Positions 49,766 through 59,318 are shown, counted from the stretch's first letter. The stretch: DNA of 64,000 nt from G963665925 sp963678925 (GCA_963678925.1 OY787533.1:4278001-4342000), one strand, 5' to 3'. Numbers and translations are program-made. The notes: generated by a model from the letters alone, not told the origin.

Positions 49766-50590
49766 ATGGAAAATATGCTTCAAAAAATTCAGGAAGCTAA
49801 GGCTTACCTGTCGGATACAATTGGTTTTGAACCGCAAATCGGTCTGATTCTCGGCAGTGGACTCGGTGTTCTTGCTGACGAAATTGAAAACCCAATTAAA
49901 ATCGCTTATGAAAACATTCCTCACTTTCCTGTATCAACTGTTGAAGGCCATGCAGGCCAGTTCGTAGCAGGCGATCTTGAAGGACGCAAAGTAATTGCAA
50001 TGCAAGGAAGATTCCACTACTATGAGGGATATTCAATGCAGGAAATCACATTCCCAGTTCGAGTTATGGCAGCTCTTGGTGTTAAAAACCTACTGGTTAC
50101 AAATGCTGCAGGTGGTGCGAATGTATCTTATATTCCTGGTGATTTGATGCTGATAACAGATCATATCAACTTTACAGGAACGAATCCTCTTATTGGAAAG
50201 AACTACGAAGAGCTTGGTCCTAGATTCCCTGACTGTTCAGAAATCTACGACAAAACGCTCAACAAGCAAATTGAGGACATTGCCAAAAATCAAGGAATCC
50301 GCCTTCAAAAGGGTGTATACCAAATGAATCCTGGACCTACTTATGAAACACCTGCTGAAGTAAGAATGGCACGTGTTCTAGGTGCGGATGCCGTGGGTAT
50401 GTCTACAGTACCAGAAGCTATTGTAGCGCGACATGCTAGTATTAAGGTAACGGGTATTTCTTGTATTACAAATATGGCAGCAGGGATTCTTGATCAGCCG
50501 CTCCACCACGGTGAAGTTGTTGAAACGGCTAATATGGTTAAGAAGACTTTCATTCAGCTTGTTCGCAGTATTGTTCCAATTCTGAAGTAG
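49766..50590 (+). CDS. punA: Purine nucleoside phosphorylase
   Basis: 274 residues of the trimeric PNP class: LILGSGLGVLADEIE, VEGHAGQFVAG, GRFHYYEGY, LLVTNAAGGAN, and the GPTYETPAEVRM and TGISCITNMAAG motifs. It splits inosine and guanosine phosphorolytically. Start ATG 49766 after TAGGAGGA. Ribose-1-phosphate produced feeds DeoB. Confidence 0.95.
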   Translation: MENMLQKIQEAKAYLSDTIGFEPQIGLILGSGLGVLADEIENPIKIAYENIPHFPVSTVEGHAGQFVAGDLEGRKVIAMQGRFHYYEGYSMQEITFPVRVMAALGVKNLLVTNAAGGANVSYIPGDLMLITDHINFTGTNPLIGKNYEELGPRFPDCSEIYDKTLNKQIEDIAKNQGIRLQKGVYQMNPGPTYETPAEVRMARVLGADAVGMSTVPEAIVARHASIKVTGISCITNMAAGILDQPLHHGEVVETANMVKKTFIQLVRSIVPILK

Positions 50591-50664
50591 TTTTCAAACT
50601 GCAATTGATGCTTGATCAAGTCATGATTTCAAAATGCATTAAGCTTATAATTACAAATTATTAT

Positions 50665-50695
50665 GCCTACCCGAACTGTGAAGTTCGGGTTAGGC
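50665..50695 (+). other. Hairpin between punA and pdp
   Basis: GCCTAC-CCGAAC pairs with GTTCGGGT-TAGGC with one bulged base and a TGTGAA loop. There is no U-tract. It could be a weak terminator or processing stem in the 230-base gap, in which I see no gene and no purine riboswitch core. Confidence 0.6.
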
Positions 50696-50820
50696 TGTTA
50701 TATGTGCAAGCTTTCTGCATTTGTTGATATGGCTAAGGGGTTAGCTATTTGATTGAGCACTTATCAGAATTTTCGCAACGCTTTTCCAAACTACTTTAAA
50801 AGTGAAAGAGGGAATATATA

Positions 50821-52146
50821 ATGAGAATGTATGACGTCATTGCAAAAAAACGTGATGGACATGAGCTAACAACCGAAGAAATTAAATTTTTCGTTTCTGA
50901 ATATACAAAAGGAAATGTACCGGATTATCAGGCATCAGCTCTTTTAATGGCCATTTTCCTTCAAAAAATGAATACACGCGAAACTGTAGATCTTACACAT
51001 GCCATGATGAATTCAGGCGATGTTGTTGATCTGACTGCCATTGAGGGAATCAAGGTCGACAAGCACTCAACGGGTGGTGTTGGTGATACAACAACACTGA
51101 TCCTTGGACCTCTTGTTGCATCTTGTGGTGTACCTGTTGCAAAAATGTCTGGACGTGGTCTGGGACATACGGGCGGAACACTGGATAAACTGGAGTCAAT
51201 TGAAGATTTCAAAATTGAAGTTGCGATTGAAGACTTTATTCGCAATGTAAATGAGAAAAAAATCGCGGTGGTTGGTCAGACAGCAAACATAGCGCCTGCA
51301 GATAAAAAGCTATATGCCCTGCGTGATGTTACCGCTACAGTCGATAACATATCACTTATTGCTGCATCTATTATGTCTAAAAAGCTAGCTGCTGGCAGCG
51401 ACGCGATTGTTCTTGACGTAAAATGCGGCAGTGGTGCTTTTATCAAAGACCTTGATGGTGCAATTGAACTGTCTGAGGCTATGGTAGATATCGGCAACAA
51501 CATGAACCGCAACACAATTGGTGTCATCACTGACATGGAACAGCCTCTTGGGTTTGCCATTGGTAATGCCCTTGAAGTGAAAGAAGCGATTGATACGCTT
51601 AAGAATCACGGACCTAAGGACCTCACAGACTTGGTTCTGACACTGGGTGCCAACATGGTTCTTCTTGGTGGTGGCGCTTCTGATTATGACGCGGCATTCG
51701 CGCTTGTAAAATCAAAGCTTGAGAATGGCGAGGCCTTCGAAAAGTTCAGAGAGTTCGTGATTGCTCAAGGTGGTAACGTAGCCGTTATTGACGATCCTTC
51801 AAAATTGCCTCAGGCAAGAGAAGTTGTTGAAGTCAAAGCAGACAAACCTGGCTATCTTGCGTCTATTCAATCTGACGAAGTCGGTATTTCTGCAATGATG
51901 CTAGGGGCAGGTCGTGCTAAGAAGGAAGACCAACTGGATATGTCAGCGGGCATCGTGCTTGCAAAGAAAGTTGGAGACCGTGTAGAAGCTGGCGAAACCA
52001 TTGCAACGCTTTATACATGCGATGCGTCAAAAATTGCTGACGCAAAGGACCGCTTCCTGCGTGCGCTTGATTTCACAGACCATGAGATTCAGGCAAGACA
52101 GCTTATCAAGGCAATTGTCACTAAGGATGGCGTTACAAAGCTATAA
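50821..52146 (+). CDS. pdp: Pyrimidine-nucleoside phosphorylase
   Basis: 441 residues. DKHSTGGVGDTTTLILGPL is the phosphate-binding signature, KMSGRGLGHTGGTLDKLES follows, and the K of DVKCGSGAF is also conserved. It cleaves uridine and thymidine and is the third nucleoside salvage gene in a row. ATG follows AGAGGGAAT. A strong terminator follows. Confidence 0.95.
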   Translation: MRMYDVIAKKRDGHELTTEEIKFFVSEYTKGNVPDYQASALLMAIFLQKMNTRETVDLTHAMMNSGDVVDLTAIEGIKVDKHSTGGVGDTTTLILGPLVASCGVPVAKMSGRGLGHTGGTLDKLESIEDFKIEVAIEDFIRNVNEKKIAVVGQTANIAPADKKLYALRDVTATVDNISLIAASIMSKKLAAGSDAIVLDVKCGSGAFIKDLDGAIELSEAMVDIGNNMNRNTIGVITDMEQPLGFAIGNALEVKEAIDTLKNHGPKDLTDLVLTLGANMVLLGGGASDYDAAFALVKSKLENGEAFEKFREFVIAQGGNVAVIDDPSKLPQAREVVEVKADKPGYLASIQSDEVGISAMMLGAGRAKKEDQLDMSAGIVLAKKVGDRVEAGETIATLYTCDASKIADAKDRFLRALDFTDHEIQARQLIKAIVTKDGVTKL

Positions 52147-52191
52147 GCCTTTCAAATCAACAGTATCAAATTTAATAGTATCAATTTCAAT

Positions 52192-52241
52192 GAGCCATGC
52201 GCTGAAGCAGATTCCATATCTGTTTCAGGTATGGCTCTTTT
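52192..52241 (+). terminator. Intrinsic terminator of the nucleoside salvage operon
   Basis: GAGCCAT (52192-52198) pairs with ATGGCTC (52231-52237) and inside CTGAA-g-CAGAT pairs with ATCTG-t-TTCAG. TTTTATTT follows. Confidence 0.92.
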
Positions 52242-52344
52242 ATTTGTGGAGATTCTCACGGGACCCAGATTATGCAAATTATCAGAGGGTATACTCTAAA
52301 TATAATAAGCTATCGCATATTTGAATATGGAGGGATACATACCC

Positions 52345-52836
52345 ATGAAACAATTTGAAATTGAAATGATTAAGCAAGCAATTCTCAATGAAATTGAAGG
52401 CTATGAGTTCTATAAGCTGGCTGGTGCCCAGGCTACTACCACAGAGGTTAAACAAGCTTTCGAGCAACTTGCAAGCGAAGAGCTCGACCATGTTAAATGG
52501 TTGGAACGTCTCTTTGAAAACATGCGCGAGGATGCATCAGATTCTGAAATGCTTCAGTCTCTGCCGAATCCGCCAACGCCGGGTATTTTCAAATGGGACG
52601 CTCTGGACAGAAGCAATGCAGGCATAGCAGTATCTGTATTTGGTATTGGTATGCAAATGGAAGAAGCTTCTGTGAAATTCTACGAAGAGGCAGCACGCAA
52701 AACTGAAAATGCTGAAGCCAAGAAGCTTTTTTCTTTACTCGTTCAGTGGGAACAAGTTCATTTCGACCAGTTCTCAAAAGAATATGAAAACCTGAAAAAG
52801 CAGTGGTGGTCACATCAGAGTTATGCACCATTCTAA
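52345..52836 (+). CDS. Ferritin-like/rubrerythrin-type diiron protein
   Basis: 163 residues, four-helix pattern with two repeated iron-binding sets: NEIEGYEFYKLA and SEELDHVKWLE in the first half, and MEEASVKFYEEAA and WEQVHFDQF in the second. No C-terminal rubredoxin domain is present. It probably handles peroxide or iron in this anaerobe. ATG 52345 with GGAGGG 10 bases upstream. A single-gene unit or with the next gene (32 bases downstream). Confidence 0.85.
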   Translation: MKQFEIEMIKQAILNEIEGYEFYKLAGAQATTTEVKQAFEQLASEELDHVKWLERLFENMREDASDSEMLQSLPNPPTPGIFKWDALDRSNAGIAVSVFGIGMQMEEASVKFYEEAARKTENAEAKKLFSLLVQWEQVHFDQFSKEYENLKKQWWSHQSYAPF

Positions 52837-52868
52837 AATTAACCAGTTGTAAATAAGGAGGTGGCGAA

Positions 52869-53999
52869 ATGCATGATAATAATGACTTAAAAAGAACAGA
52901 CCCTTTAAAACCGGACTATGTGATTGAGGACAAAGCAGTGTCCGAAGACCATACTGTCCAGAATAGAAGTGGTATGATGATTTTTATTTTGCTGATTCTC
53001 CTTCTGGTTGTGCCGTTGGTCCTTGTTTCATATGAACATTTCTCAAATACCTACTCCGTTGAAAAGCTGACTGGCTGGTATGAGGGAAACCTGACTTTTG
53101 AAACAACAGAAAATGACCCTGAAGGCTATTACGACAAATATCCTGAATACCTGATTGCTGGCATGATTCCTGTTGTCATAAAAGTGGAACTGACAGATGA
53201 AAGCGAAGGACGACTGACTATTATTGATGCAACGCAGCGCCGCTCTGACATGGAGTATAAAATCTGGATAGAAGATGGCAAACTCCTGGGAGAACCACTG
53301 GATTCCAGACTTGATGTTGAAACCAGACTTGATTTGTTTGGGGAAATCAGGGAAATGACAGACCCACTGGCACTGGCAGGCTCTCTGGGGATCAAGGACA
53401 TGTTTAACAATGCCGTAGCAGTATTTAATTTCAATGCCAATAGAAAGGAAGTCAATCTGGATGTCGATTTTATTGATGACAAAGGCATGGGCATGCTGGT
53501 AAAGAGAATGGCGTCATCAAGTGAAAAACCCGACCTTTCTGGATTGTGGTTGGATGTAGCTCCACCGAATGGTCTGAGATTTGCCATTATTGATGACGGC
53601 AATGCCTATGACCCCACATCAAATGTTAAAATCACCTTTGATCAGCAGCAGTTTATTCTCATGTATCTGGACGACGAATACGAGGTGTTACCTTATCAAG
53701 CCCAGAATAATATGATATGGACACATGCTGAATATCTTATTATGGATAATGGAAAGATATTTGTAACCTCTGATCAAGGCAGCTACTTGATAGATGAGAC
53801 CATTTTTGACGGCGATCCGCTTATCAAGGTAAAGCTAGGCGACATTGACACAGAGCGTATTGCCGAAAGAATATTCATCGATATGAAAGGGACTATACGT
53901 GTTGAAGGATCCAGTGCCCTGCTTTACATGGACATCAATGTCGTTGAGGCATCGGGTTCAAAAACCTACAACATGATGCTGGAACTGCTTGATCTTTAG
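52869..53999 (+). CDS. Unknown membrane-anchored extracytoplasmic protein
   Basis: 376 residues. A polar N-terminal tail of about 35 residues, one helix (MMIFILLILLLVVPLVLVS), then a domain of about 315 residues that should lie outside the cell (type II topology). It contains YSVEKLTGWYEGNLTFE, then SGLWLDVAPPNGLRF and a beta-rich C-terminus. I do not recognise the family. GGAGGTGG is upstream of ATG 52869. Confidence 0.8.
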   Translation: MHDNNDLKRTDPLKPDYVIEDKAVSEDHTVQNRSGMMIFILLILLLVVPLVLVSYEHFSNTYSVEKLTGWYEGNLTFETTENDPEGYYDKYPEYLIAGMIPVVIKVELTDESEGRLTIIDATQRRSDMEYKIWIEDGKLLGEPLDSRLDVETRLDLFGEIREMTDPLALAGSLGIKDMFNNAVAVFNFNANRKEVNLDVDFIDDKGMGMLVKRMASSSEKPDLSGLWLDVAPPNGLRFAIIDDGNAYDPTSNVKITFDQQQFILMYLDDEYEVLPYQAQNNMIWTHAEYLIMDNGKIFVTSDQGSYLIDETIFDGDPLIKVKLGDIDTERIAERIFIDMKGTIRVEGSSALLYMDINVVEASGSKTYNMMLELLDL

Positions 54000-54039
54000 A
54001 AATGAATTGCATATGAATCTAGACCTTTGTATGACAGGT

Positions 54040-54069
54040 AAAAAGCGCCTAATCCCATTGGCGCTTTTT
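54040..54069 (+). terminator. Intrinsic terminator after the unknown membrane protein
   Basis: AAAAAGCGCC (54040-54049) pairs with GGCGCTTTTT (54060-54069). The symmetrical A and T tracts make it usable in both directions. Confidence 0.9.
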
Positions 54070-54079
54070 CAGTGCATTC

Positions 54080-54088
54080 TGTTATAAT
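54080..54088 (+). promoter_or_regulatory. Extended -10 promoter of the cca operon
   Basis: TGTTATAAT fits the extended -10 pattern and is 28 bases before the cca start, directly after the upstream terminator. Confidence 0.55.
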
Positions 54089-54115
54089 ATTATAGAATGA
54101 GCTAGGGGGGATGTT

Positions 54116-55390
54116 ATGAAATACACAAAACTGGAAGACAATAAACTGCTTAACAAAATCATCAATACACACCCTTCGTTGAAGGCGTTATTGCAGATTT
54201 TTTCAGATATACATGCAGAGTATGGTGACAGATTTTTTCTAGTGGGCGGCTTTGTTAGAGATATTCTGCTCGGAATGCCTTCAGAGGACATTGATATTGC
54301 GGTAGAGGGATCTCTTAGCAGGGTGATTGATGAAGTCAATCGACGTATTGATTCTGAGTATGTTTATTACGAGCGCTTTCAGACTGCAACCCTGATACTT
54401 GAAGATTTCAAAGTTGATCTGATCACCTGTCGCAAGGAAACCTATGTGCGTGATGGTGCCCTGCCTGAAATCATACCAGGCTCTTTTGAAGATGACATTT
54501 GGAGAAGAGACTTCACCATCAATGCTTTGGCAATCAATGTTTCTAAGTCCAATCAATTCACACTTTGCGGTCCCAAGCTAGGGGAAGAGGACCTGATACA
54601 GGGGAAAATCCGCATCCTTCACAATAGAAGTTTTTTTGAAGATCCCACACGTATATTCCGTGCTATTCGATACATGTGCAGACTTGGCTTTAAAATCGAA
54701 GGCAATACTAAAACGGAAATGATTAAGGCTATTGGCACGGATGCACTAAGCAAAGTCTCCGGCATGCGCATCTATTCGGAAATATGCCGAGACTTGAATG
54801 AAGAAAAGGCTTATGAAATTCTATGCGCCTACAAGCAAATGAGTATAGACCGTTATATTGCACCTGATCTTGAACTGCCTATCAAACTCAAAAATGATTT
54901 GGCGCTCATTGGAAAACTGGAACTTCGGTTTATTGAAGATACAGAGAGCTTTGATCCGTGCGAATTAAGGCTTCTTACCATTTTTCATCACAATTACAGC
55001 AAAGCACCACTTTTTATAGAGCGGTTTCATCTGTCAAAAAGATTTTCAAATATGCTGTTGTCTATGGAAAAACTAAACAATCGCATTAAGATCTCTCACA
55101 CCGGCATTCGAAATTCCGAAATTCACGCCATGTTTTTTGATGTCCAGGATGAAGTGCTGCTCACGCTTTATGTGTGCACGGAAACCATGCTGGTCAAAAA
55201 CATTATTGAAAAGTATTATACCAAGCTCAAGAATGCTCGCAATCCCCTTAAGGGAAGTGATTTGCTCAGAATTGGCGTGGAACCGGGACCAAAGGTCCAA
55301 GTACTTTTAAATGAAGTGATGAATGCCTATTTAGATGGTATAATAGAAACTCGGGAAGATGCAGAGCGATTTGTTCAGAACTGCATATGA
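54116..55390 (+). CDS. cca: CCA-adding enzyme / poly(A) polymerase family nucleotidyltransferase
   Basis: 424 residues. FFLVGGFVRDILLG and EDIDIAVEG supply the catalytic Asp pair, WRRDFTINALAIN follows, and EDPTRIFRAIRYMCRLGF belongs to the tRNA-binding neck. It adds or repairs the 3' CCA of tRNA. No HD domain is visible. ATG follows CTAGGGGGG. Confidence 0.88.
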   Translation: MKYTKLEDNKLLNKIINTHPSLKALLQIFSDIHAEYGDRFFLVGGFVRDILLGMPSEDIDIAVEGSLSRVIDEVNRRIDSEYVYYERFQTATLILEDFKVDLITCRKETYVRDGALPEIIPGSFEDDIWRRDFTINALAINVSKSNQFTLCGPKLGEEDLIQGKIRILHNRSFFEDPTRIFRAIRYMCRLGFKIEGNTKTEMIKAIGTDALSKVSGMRIYSEICRDLNEEKAYEILCAYKQMSIDRYIAPDLELPIKLKNDLALIGKLELRFIEDTESFDPCELRLLTIFHHNYSKAPLFIERFHLSKRFSNMLLSMEKLNNRIKISHTGIRNSEIHAMFFDVQDEVLLTLYVCTETMLVKNIIEKYYTKLKNARNPLKGSDLLRIGVEPGPKVQVLLNEVMNAYLDGIIETREDAERFVQNCI

Positions 55391-55409
55391 TAAATGAAAA
55401 GGTGGCATT

Positions 55410-56183
55410 ATGGCGTACGAAATTAAAGTAGAAGCATTTGAGGGTCCATTCGACCTCCTGCTTCACCTGATAAATATTAATGAGATAGAAATTCATGATA
55501 TTCCAATTCATCAAATAACGCGACAGTATTTGGAATACATGGACCTTGTTCAGGACATGGATATGGAGCTTGCCAGTGAGTTTCTTGTTATGGCAGCGAC
55601 ACTCATTGAAATCAAATCAAAGATGCTTCTTCCAACCAACGACGAAGAAATGTATCAGACTCAGTTTGATCTGGGCGATCCACGTGCTGAACTGGTCAAC
55701 AAACTTGTCGAATACAAGAAATTCAAGAATATAGCTGGTTTTTTCAAAGGTAGAGAAAAGGAATTTGGAAAGGCCATACAAAAGGATCAGGAAGACCTGG
55801 AGCCTTTTGTAAGAACCTATACAAATACTGAGCTTAATACCGATCTGGAAAGTGAACTCCTTATCGAAGCAGTAAAAAGAATTTTGAACAATCTCAATAA
55901 GGAAGACCTTGGCCGAAAGGGATTTTTCCACAGTTTGAAAAGAGACCTCTATACAGTCGATCAAAAAATGGATCTGATAAGAGAACGTATTGTTTCTGAT
56001 GAGATCATACAGTTTGACTCTCTTTTCTCAGAGGACAGAATTAAGTCAGAGGTCATCGTAACATTTTTGGCAATTCTTGAGCTTCTGAAACTCAAAGTGG
56101 TTAAAATCAAACAGGATAATCTTTTCGACAGAATTGAAATCATAAAGAACAATCAAGCGGAGTGTGACAATATTGGAGCATAA
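55410..56183 (+). CDS. scpA: Segregation and condensation protein ScpA
   Basis: 257 residues: the kleisin N-terminus VEAFEGPFDLLLHLININEI, then DIPIHQITRQYLEYM and SEFLVMAATLIEIKSKMLLP, and a winged-helix C-terminus (VIVTFLAILELLKLKVVKI). It bridges the SMC heads. It overlaps scpB. Confidence 0.95.
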   Translation: MAYEIKVEAFEGPFDLLLHLININEIEIHDIPIHQITRQYLEYMDLVQDMDMELASEFLVMAATLIEIKSKMLLPTNDEEMYQTQFDLGDPRAELVNKLVEYKKFKNIAGFFKGREKEFGKAIQKDQEDLEPFVRTYTNTELNTDLESELLIEAVKRILNNLNKEDLGRKGFFHSLKRDLYTVDQKMDLIRERIVSDEIIQFDSLFSEDRIKSEVIVTFLAILELLKLKVVKIKQDNLFDRIEIIKNNQAECDNIGA

Positions 56184-56745
56184 GAAAGCAAAGTCTATTA
56201 TAGAATCCCTGCTATTTGTATGGGGGGAGCCCTTATCACAAGGAAAAATCGCATCAATTCTGGAAATCTCCAAAAGGGAAGTCAAGGAACTGATGGAAGA
56301 AATGGCAGACGAGTATGAAATGGAGAACCGTGGACTGCGTATAGTTGAAGCAGATAAGCACTATCAGTTTGCCACATCTCCAGAAAATCACGAATGGCTG
56401 CAGGAGCTTTGTACAAAATCAAAAAGCAAGGGGCTCAGTCACTCAAGCCTGGAAGTACTTGCAATCATAGCCTACAGACAACCCATCACGCGTTCTGAAA
56501 TAGAACAGATTCGCGGTGTGAAATGTGAAAAGCCGATTACACACCTGATTGATCGTGAACTGATTGAAGAACAGGGACGACTGGACCGTATAGGCAAACC
56601 GATTATATATGGAACAACAAAAATGTTTTTAACAGCGTTTGGCTTCACTTCGCTGAAAGATTTGCCGCCTATCGACGAGTTCCATAACATTGAGTTCATT
56701 ATGGGCAGTGATGAAGACATAGAAGAGGAAGAAAATCATGATTAG
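56173..56745 (+). CDS. scpB: Segregation and condensation protein ScpB
   Basis: About 190 residues, two winged-helix domains: KKAKSIIESLLFVWGEPLS and LEVLAIIAYRQPITRSEIEQIRGVK, followed by KPIIYGTTKMFLTAFG. It is a partner of ScpA in the condensin complex. The start is uncertain: TTG 56173 has GGAG ten bases upstream, while GTG 56164 is only one base from it. It overlaps scpA and rluB. Confidence 0.93.
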   Translation: MEHKKAKSIIESLLFVWGEPLSQGKIASILEISKREVKELMEEMADEYEMENRGLRIVEADKHYQFATSPENHEWLQELCTKSKSKGLSHSSLEVLAIIAYRQPITRSEIEQIRGVKCEKPITHLIDRELIEEQGRLDRIGKPIIYGTTKMFLTAFGFTSLKDLPPIDEFHNIEFIMGSDEDIEEEENHD

Positions 56746-57448
56746 ACTTCAAAAATATATGGCTTCTTGTGGTGTTGCATCAAGAAGAAAATGCGAGGCT
56801 CTAATAGAAGCCGGAAAAGTGCGTGTTGGTGATGAAATTGTCACTGAATTAGGCTTCAAGGTTGATCCTCAAGTTGATAAAGTCTACTTTGAAGGTAAAC
56901 TGATCAAACCAGAAGAAGAAAAAGTCTACCTTCTTTTAAATAAGCCAACAGGCTACATTACTTCTGTGAAAGACCAGTTCGACAGACAGACGGTTCTTGA
57001 TCTCATTAAGGGGATAGATGCGAGAATTTATCCGGTAGGCAGACTGGATTACGATACCTCCGGTCTTATTATACTTACAAACGATGGTGACATGACAAAT
57101 CTTGTGACCCATCCAAGTCACAAGGTTGAAAAGACTTATGTTGCAAAGGTCAGGGGCGCGATTACAAAGCTGGAGCTTAAGAAAATTCAGGAAGGCATCG
57201 ACATAGGCGGCTATGTGACTGCACCATGTCGTGCAAAGCTGATTAAACAATCTGGAAACACTTCAACTGTTGAGCTGACTATCCATGAAGGGAAAAACCG
57301 TCAAGTGCGGCGCATGTTCGATGCTGTCGATCATCCAGTCCTCGATCTGGAAAGAATCGCAATTGGCCGTATCAAAAAAGGCAACATTAAAGTAGGTACT
57401 TGGCGTCTCTTGACTGAATCTGAAGTTCAGTATTTGAAAGGGGAATAA
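56738..57448 (+). CDS. rluB: 23S rRNA pseudouridine synthase RluB
   Basis: 236 residues. S4 domain (RLQKYMASCGVASRRKCEALI), then the catalytic core GRLDYDTSGLIILTNDG with the active Asp, and EGKNRQVRRMFDAV. The RsuA/RluB family modifies 23S (or 16S) rRNA. The scpA-scpB-rluB order is typical of Firmicutes and favours RluB. Confidence 0.93.
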   Translation: MIRLQKYMASCGVASRRKCEALIEAGKVRVGDEIVTELGFKVDPQVDKVYFEGKLIKPEEEKVYLLLNKPTGYITSVKDQFDRQTVLDLIKGIDARIYPVGRLDYDTSGLIILTNDGDMTNLVTHPSHKVEKTYVAKVRGAITKLELKKIQEGIDIGGYVTAPCRAKLIKQSGNTSTVELTIHEGKNRQVRRMFDAVDHPVLDLERIAIGRIKKGNIKVGTWRLLTESEVQYLKGE

Positions 57449-57452
57449 GAAA

Positions 57453-57917
57453 TTGATTACTTTAACAAAAACTGAAGATAAAAATCTTAATGCCTTGAGC
57501 GCATTTCTTAAAGGGTACAAACTTGATTCGAGCCTATTTATGGATAGACTGGACCAGACCATGCTGATTTTAGATGGCTCAAATGTACTTGGATTTGGTG
57601 CATTCATATTGAAGGACGGCACAGGTCTTATTGACGTCGCTATTATAAAAGAAGAAATTTTATGGGGCAGCCTCGGCGATGGACTTATTAAAGCCATGCT
57701 GAATACCCTCGATTTGAGAGGCGCTGTGAAAGCGTATATGCTAACAGATGCCGATCATAGCAAAGCCGTGACAAAAATTGGTTTGAAAAGTTCTGCTGAA
57801 GATATTCAAGGACTGCTCCAATCAATGGACGCACCTTACATAATGAAATCTCAAAATGTATTGTTTGAAACCAAGCTTCCTGACTTTTTCGATCACGCAT
57901 GTCATTCAAAAAAGTAG
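57453..57917 (+). CDS. Unknown small protein, possibly degenerate GNAT-like
   Basis: 154 residues, no membrane segment. MLILDGSNVLGFGAFILKDGTGLIDVAII followed by LGDGLIKAMLNTLDLRG resembles a GNAT acetyltransferase beta-hairpin and acceptor helix, but the acetyl-CoA pyrophosphate loop (Q/RxxGxG/A) is only hinted at by WGSLGDGL. Start TTG 57453 with AAAGGGG nine bases upstream. It lies between rluB and a tRNA methyltransferase gene. Function unknown. Confidence 0.72.
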   Translation: MITLTKTEDKNLNALSAFLKGYKLDSSLFMDRLDQTMLILDGSNVLGFGAFILKDGTGLIDVAIIKEEILWGSLGDGLIKAMLNTLDLRGAVKAYMLTDADHSKAVTKIGLKSSAEDIQGLLQSMDAPYIMKSQNVLFETKLPDFFDHACHSKK

Positions 57918-57961
57918 AGCCTACGATAAGTATAGAAGATTTGACTGCTAAGGATAACATT

Positions 57962-58543
57962 ATGAAGAAACGTATTAAGCAAAAGTTGAACTCGGCAACA
58001 CAGATTCAGAGGCTCCTACTTGAGCCTTTTCTATTTGAAGGCATGACTGCTGTTGATTGTACTGCAGGCAATGGCAATGATACTCTATTTCTCGCCGAGA
58101 AGGCCGGACCAGAAGGAAAGGTCTATGGATTTGACATTCAGGCATCTGCTATAGAAGCAACACGCGCGCGCCTTGAAGCTTCAAAGCATGTGGCGTGTGA
58201 CATCACACTGATTTTAAAAGGACATGAACATCTTTCTGAAGAAATCTCAGAAGCCGTTGATGTCATCGTCTACAATTTAGGGTATTTACCTAGACATGAT
58301 AAATCAATCACGACAATGACCCTATCTACACTTGAAAGCGTAAAGCAGGCCATGGACCTGATAAAGCAGGGGGGCATCATTACCATTACTGCCTATCCTG
58401 GGCATTCGGAAGGCGAAAGGGAATCAGATGCCCTAGTGAACTTTCTAAAAACCATTGACCAGTCAAAATTCAACATTTCAAAATCTGAGTTTATTAACCA
58501 GGCGAATACACCGCCTGTACTATTTATCATTGAAAAGAGATAA
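57962..58543 (+). CDS. mnmM: tRNA (mnm5s2U34)-methyltransferase MnmM (YtqB family)
   Basis: 193 residues: AVDCTAGNGNDTLFLAEKAG (SAM loop), VYGFDIQASAIEATRARL, VDVIVYNLGYLPRHDKSI and ITAYPGHSEGERESDAL. These match YtqB of B. subtilis, shown to be the methyltransferase that completes mnm5U at the tRNA wobble base. Start ATG 57962 with AAGGA 7 bases upstream; an ATG at 57899 would overlap the previous gene. Confidence 0.9.
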   Translation: MKKRIKQKLNSATQIQRLLLEPFLFEGMTAVDCTAGNGNDTLFLAEKAGPEGKVYGFDIQASAIEATRARLEASKHVACDITLILKGHEHLSEEISEAVDVIVYNLGYLPRHDKSITTMTLSTLESVKQAMDLIKQGGIITITAYPGHSEGERESDALVNFLKTIDQSKFNISKSEFINQANTPPVLFIIEKR

Positions 58544-58562
58544 GGAAAGTAAGAGGTGGGTT

Positions 58563-59318
58563 ATGAAAATACTTCTGACAAATGATGATGGTATTTATGC
58601 TAAGGGTCTAAGAACGATGATTGAGCGTCTTTCCAATGACCATGAAGTCTATGTCGTGGCACCCTCGGTAGAGCAGAGTGCAAAAAGTCATTCCATAACG
58701 ATGCACCATCCCATTATGGTTAAGGACGTCGACTTATATGAAAATGTTAAGGCTGCCTATGCGATTGGCGGAACGCCAGCTGACTGTGTTAAGGTTGCAC
58801 TTGAAGAACTCATTGGTGAACTGCCGGACCTTGTGATTTCAGGAATTAATGATGGTCCTAATCTTGGGAATGACATTATCTATTCTGGCACGGTTGCGGC
58901 AGCTATAGAAGGCAGCTTTTATGATGTCAACTCTGTCGCAGTCTCATTATGTGGTAGACGCAACAACGATTTCACAGCAGCAGCGGATTTTATTGCTGAT
59001 CACGTTGAATCCTTTGCAGCAATGAAACTCCCCGTAGATACGGCTATCAATGTAAACGTACCACGTCTGCCTAAAGAAGAAATAAAAGGTGTAAAAGTAA
59101 CGTCCGTTGGTATTCGCAAGTATGGAAATACCTTTGACCATCGTCATACACCGCGTGGCGAAGTCTATTTCTGGCTTGCTGGAGAACCCCTTCAGGCAGA
59201 GCAGACGGAGAATGCTGACATTGAAGCTGTAACAAATGGTTATATCAGTGTTACACCGATTCGCTTTGACTTTTCATTCAAAGCACTCAACAAGGATTTA
59301 GAAGATATATTCAAGTAA
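58563..59318 (+). CDS. surE: 5'/3'-nucleotidase SurE
   Basis: 251 residues. KILLTNDDGIYAKGLRTM has the metal-binding Asp pair, VVAPSVEQSAKSHSIT and ISGINDGPNLGNDIIYSGTV hold the remaining ligands, and a C-terminal VTPIRFDFS ends the fold. It dephosphorylates nucleoside monophosphates. AGAGGTGGG precedes ATG 58563. Confidence 0.95.
   Translation: MKILLTNDDGIYAKGLRTMIERLSNDHEVYVVAPSVEQSAKSHSITMHHPIMVKDVDLYENVKAAYAIGGTPADCVKVALEELIGELPDLVISGINDGPNLGNDIIYSGTVAAAIEGSFYDVNSVAVSLCGRRNNDFTAAADFIADHVESFAAMKLPVDTAINVNVPRLPKEEIKGVKVTSVGIRKYGNTFDHRHTPRGEVYFWLAGEPLQAEQTENADIEAVTNGYISVTPIRFDFSFKALNKDLEDIFK

Noticed and set aside
50591..50820. Purine riboswitch or cre site between punA and pdp
   Set aside because: The purine aptamer core is absent, and the best cre-like stretch (around 50773-50786) matches only about 10 of 14 positions.
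57899..57961. N-terminal extension of mnmM from ATG 57899
   Set aside because: It would overlap the preceding gene and lacks a ribosome binding site, while ATG 57962 has AAGGA at good spacing and fits the family length.
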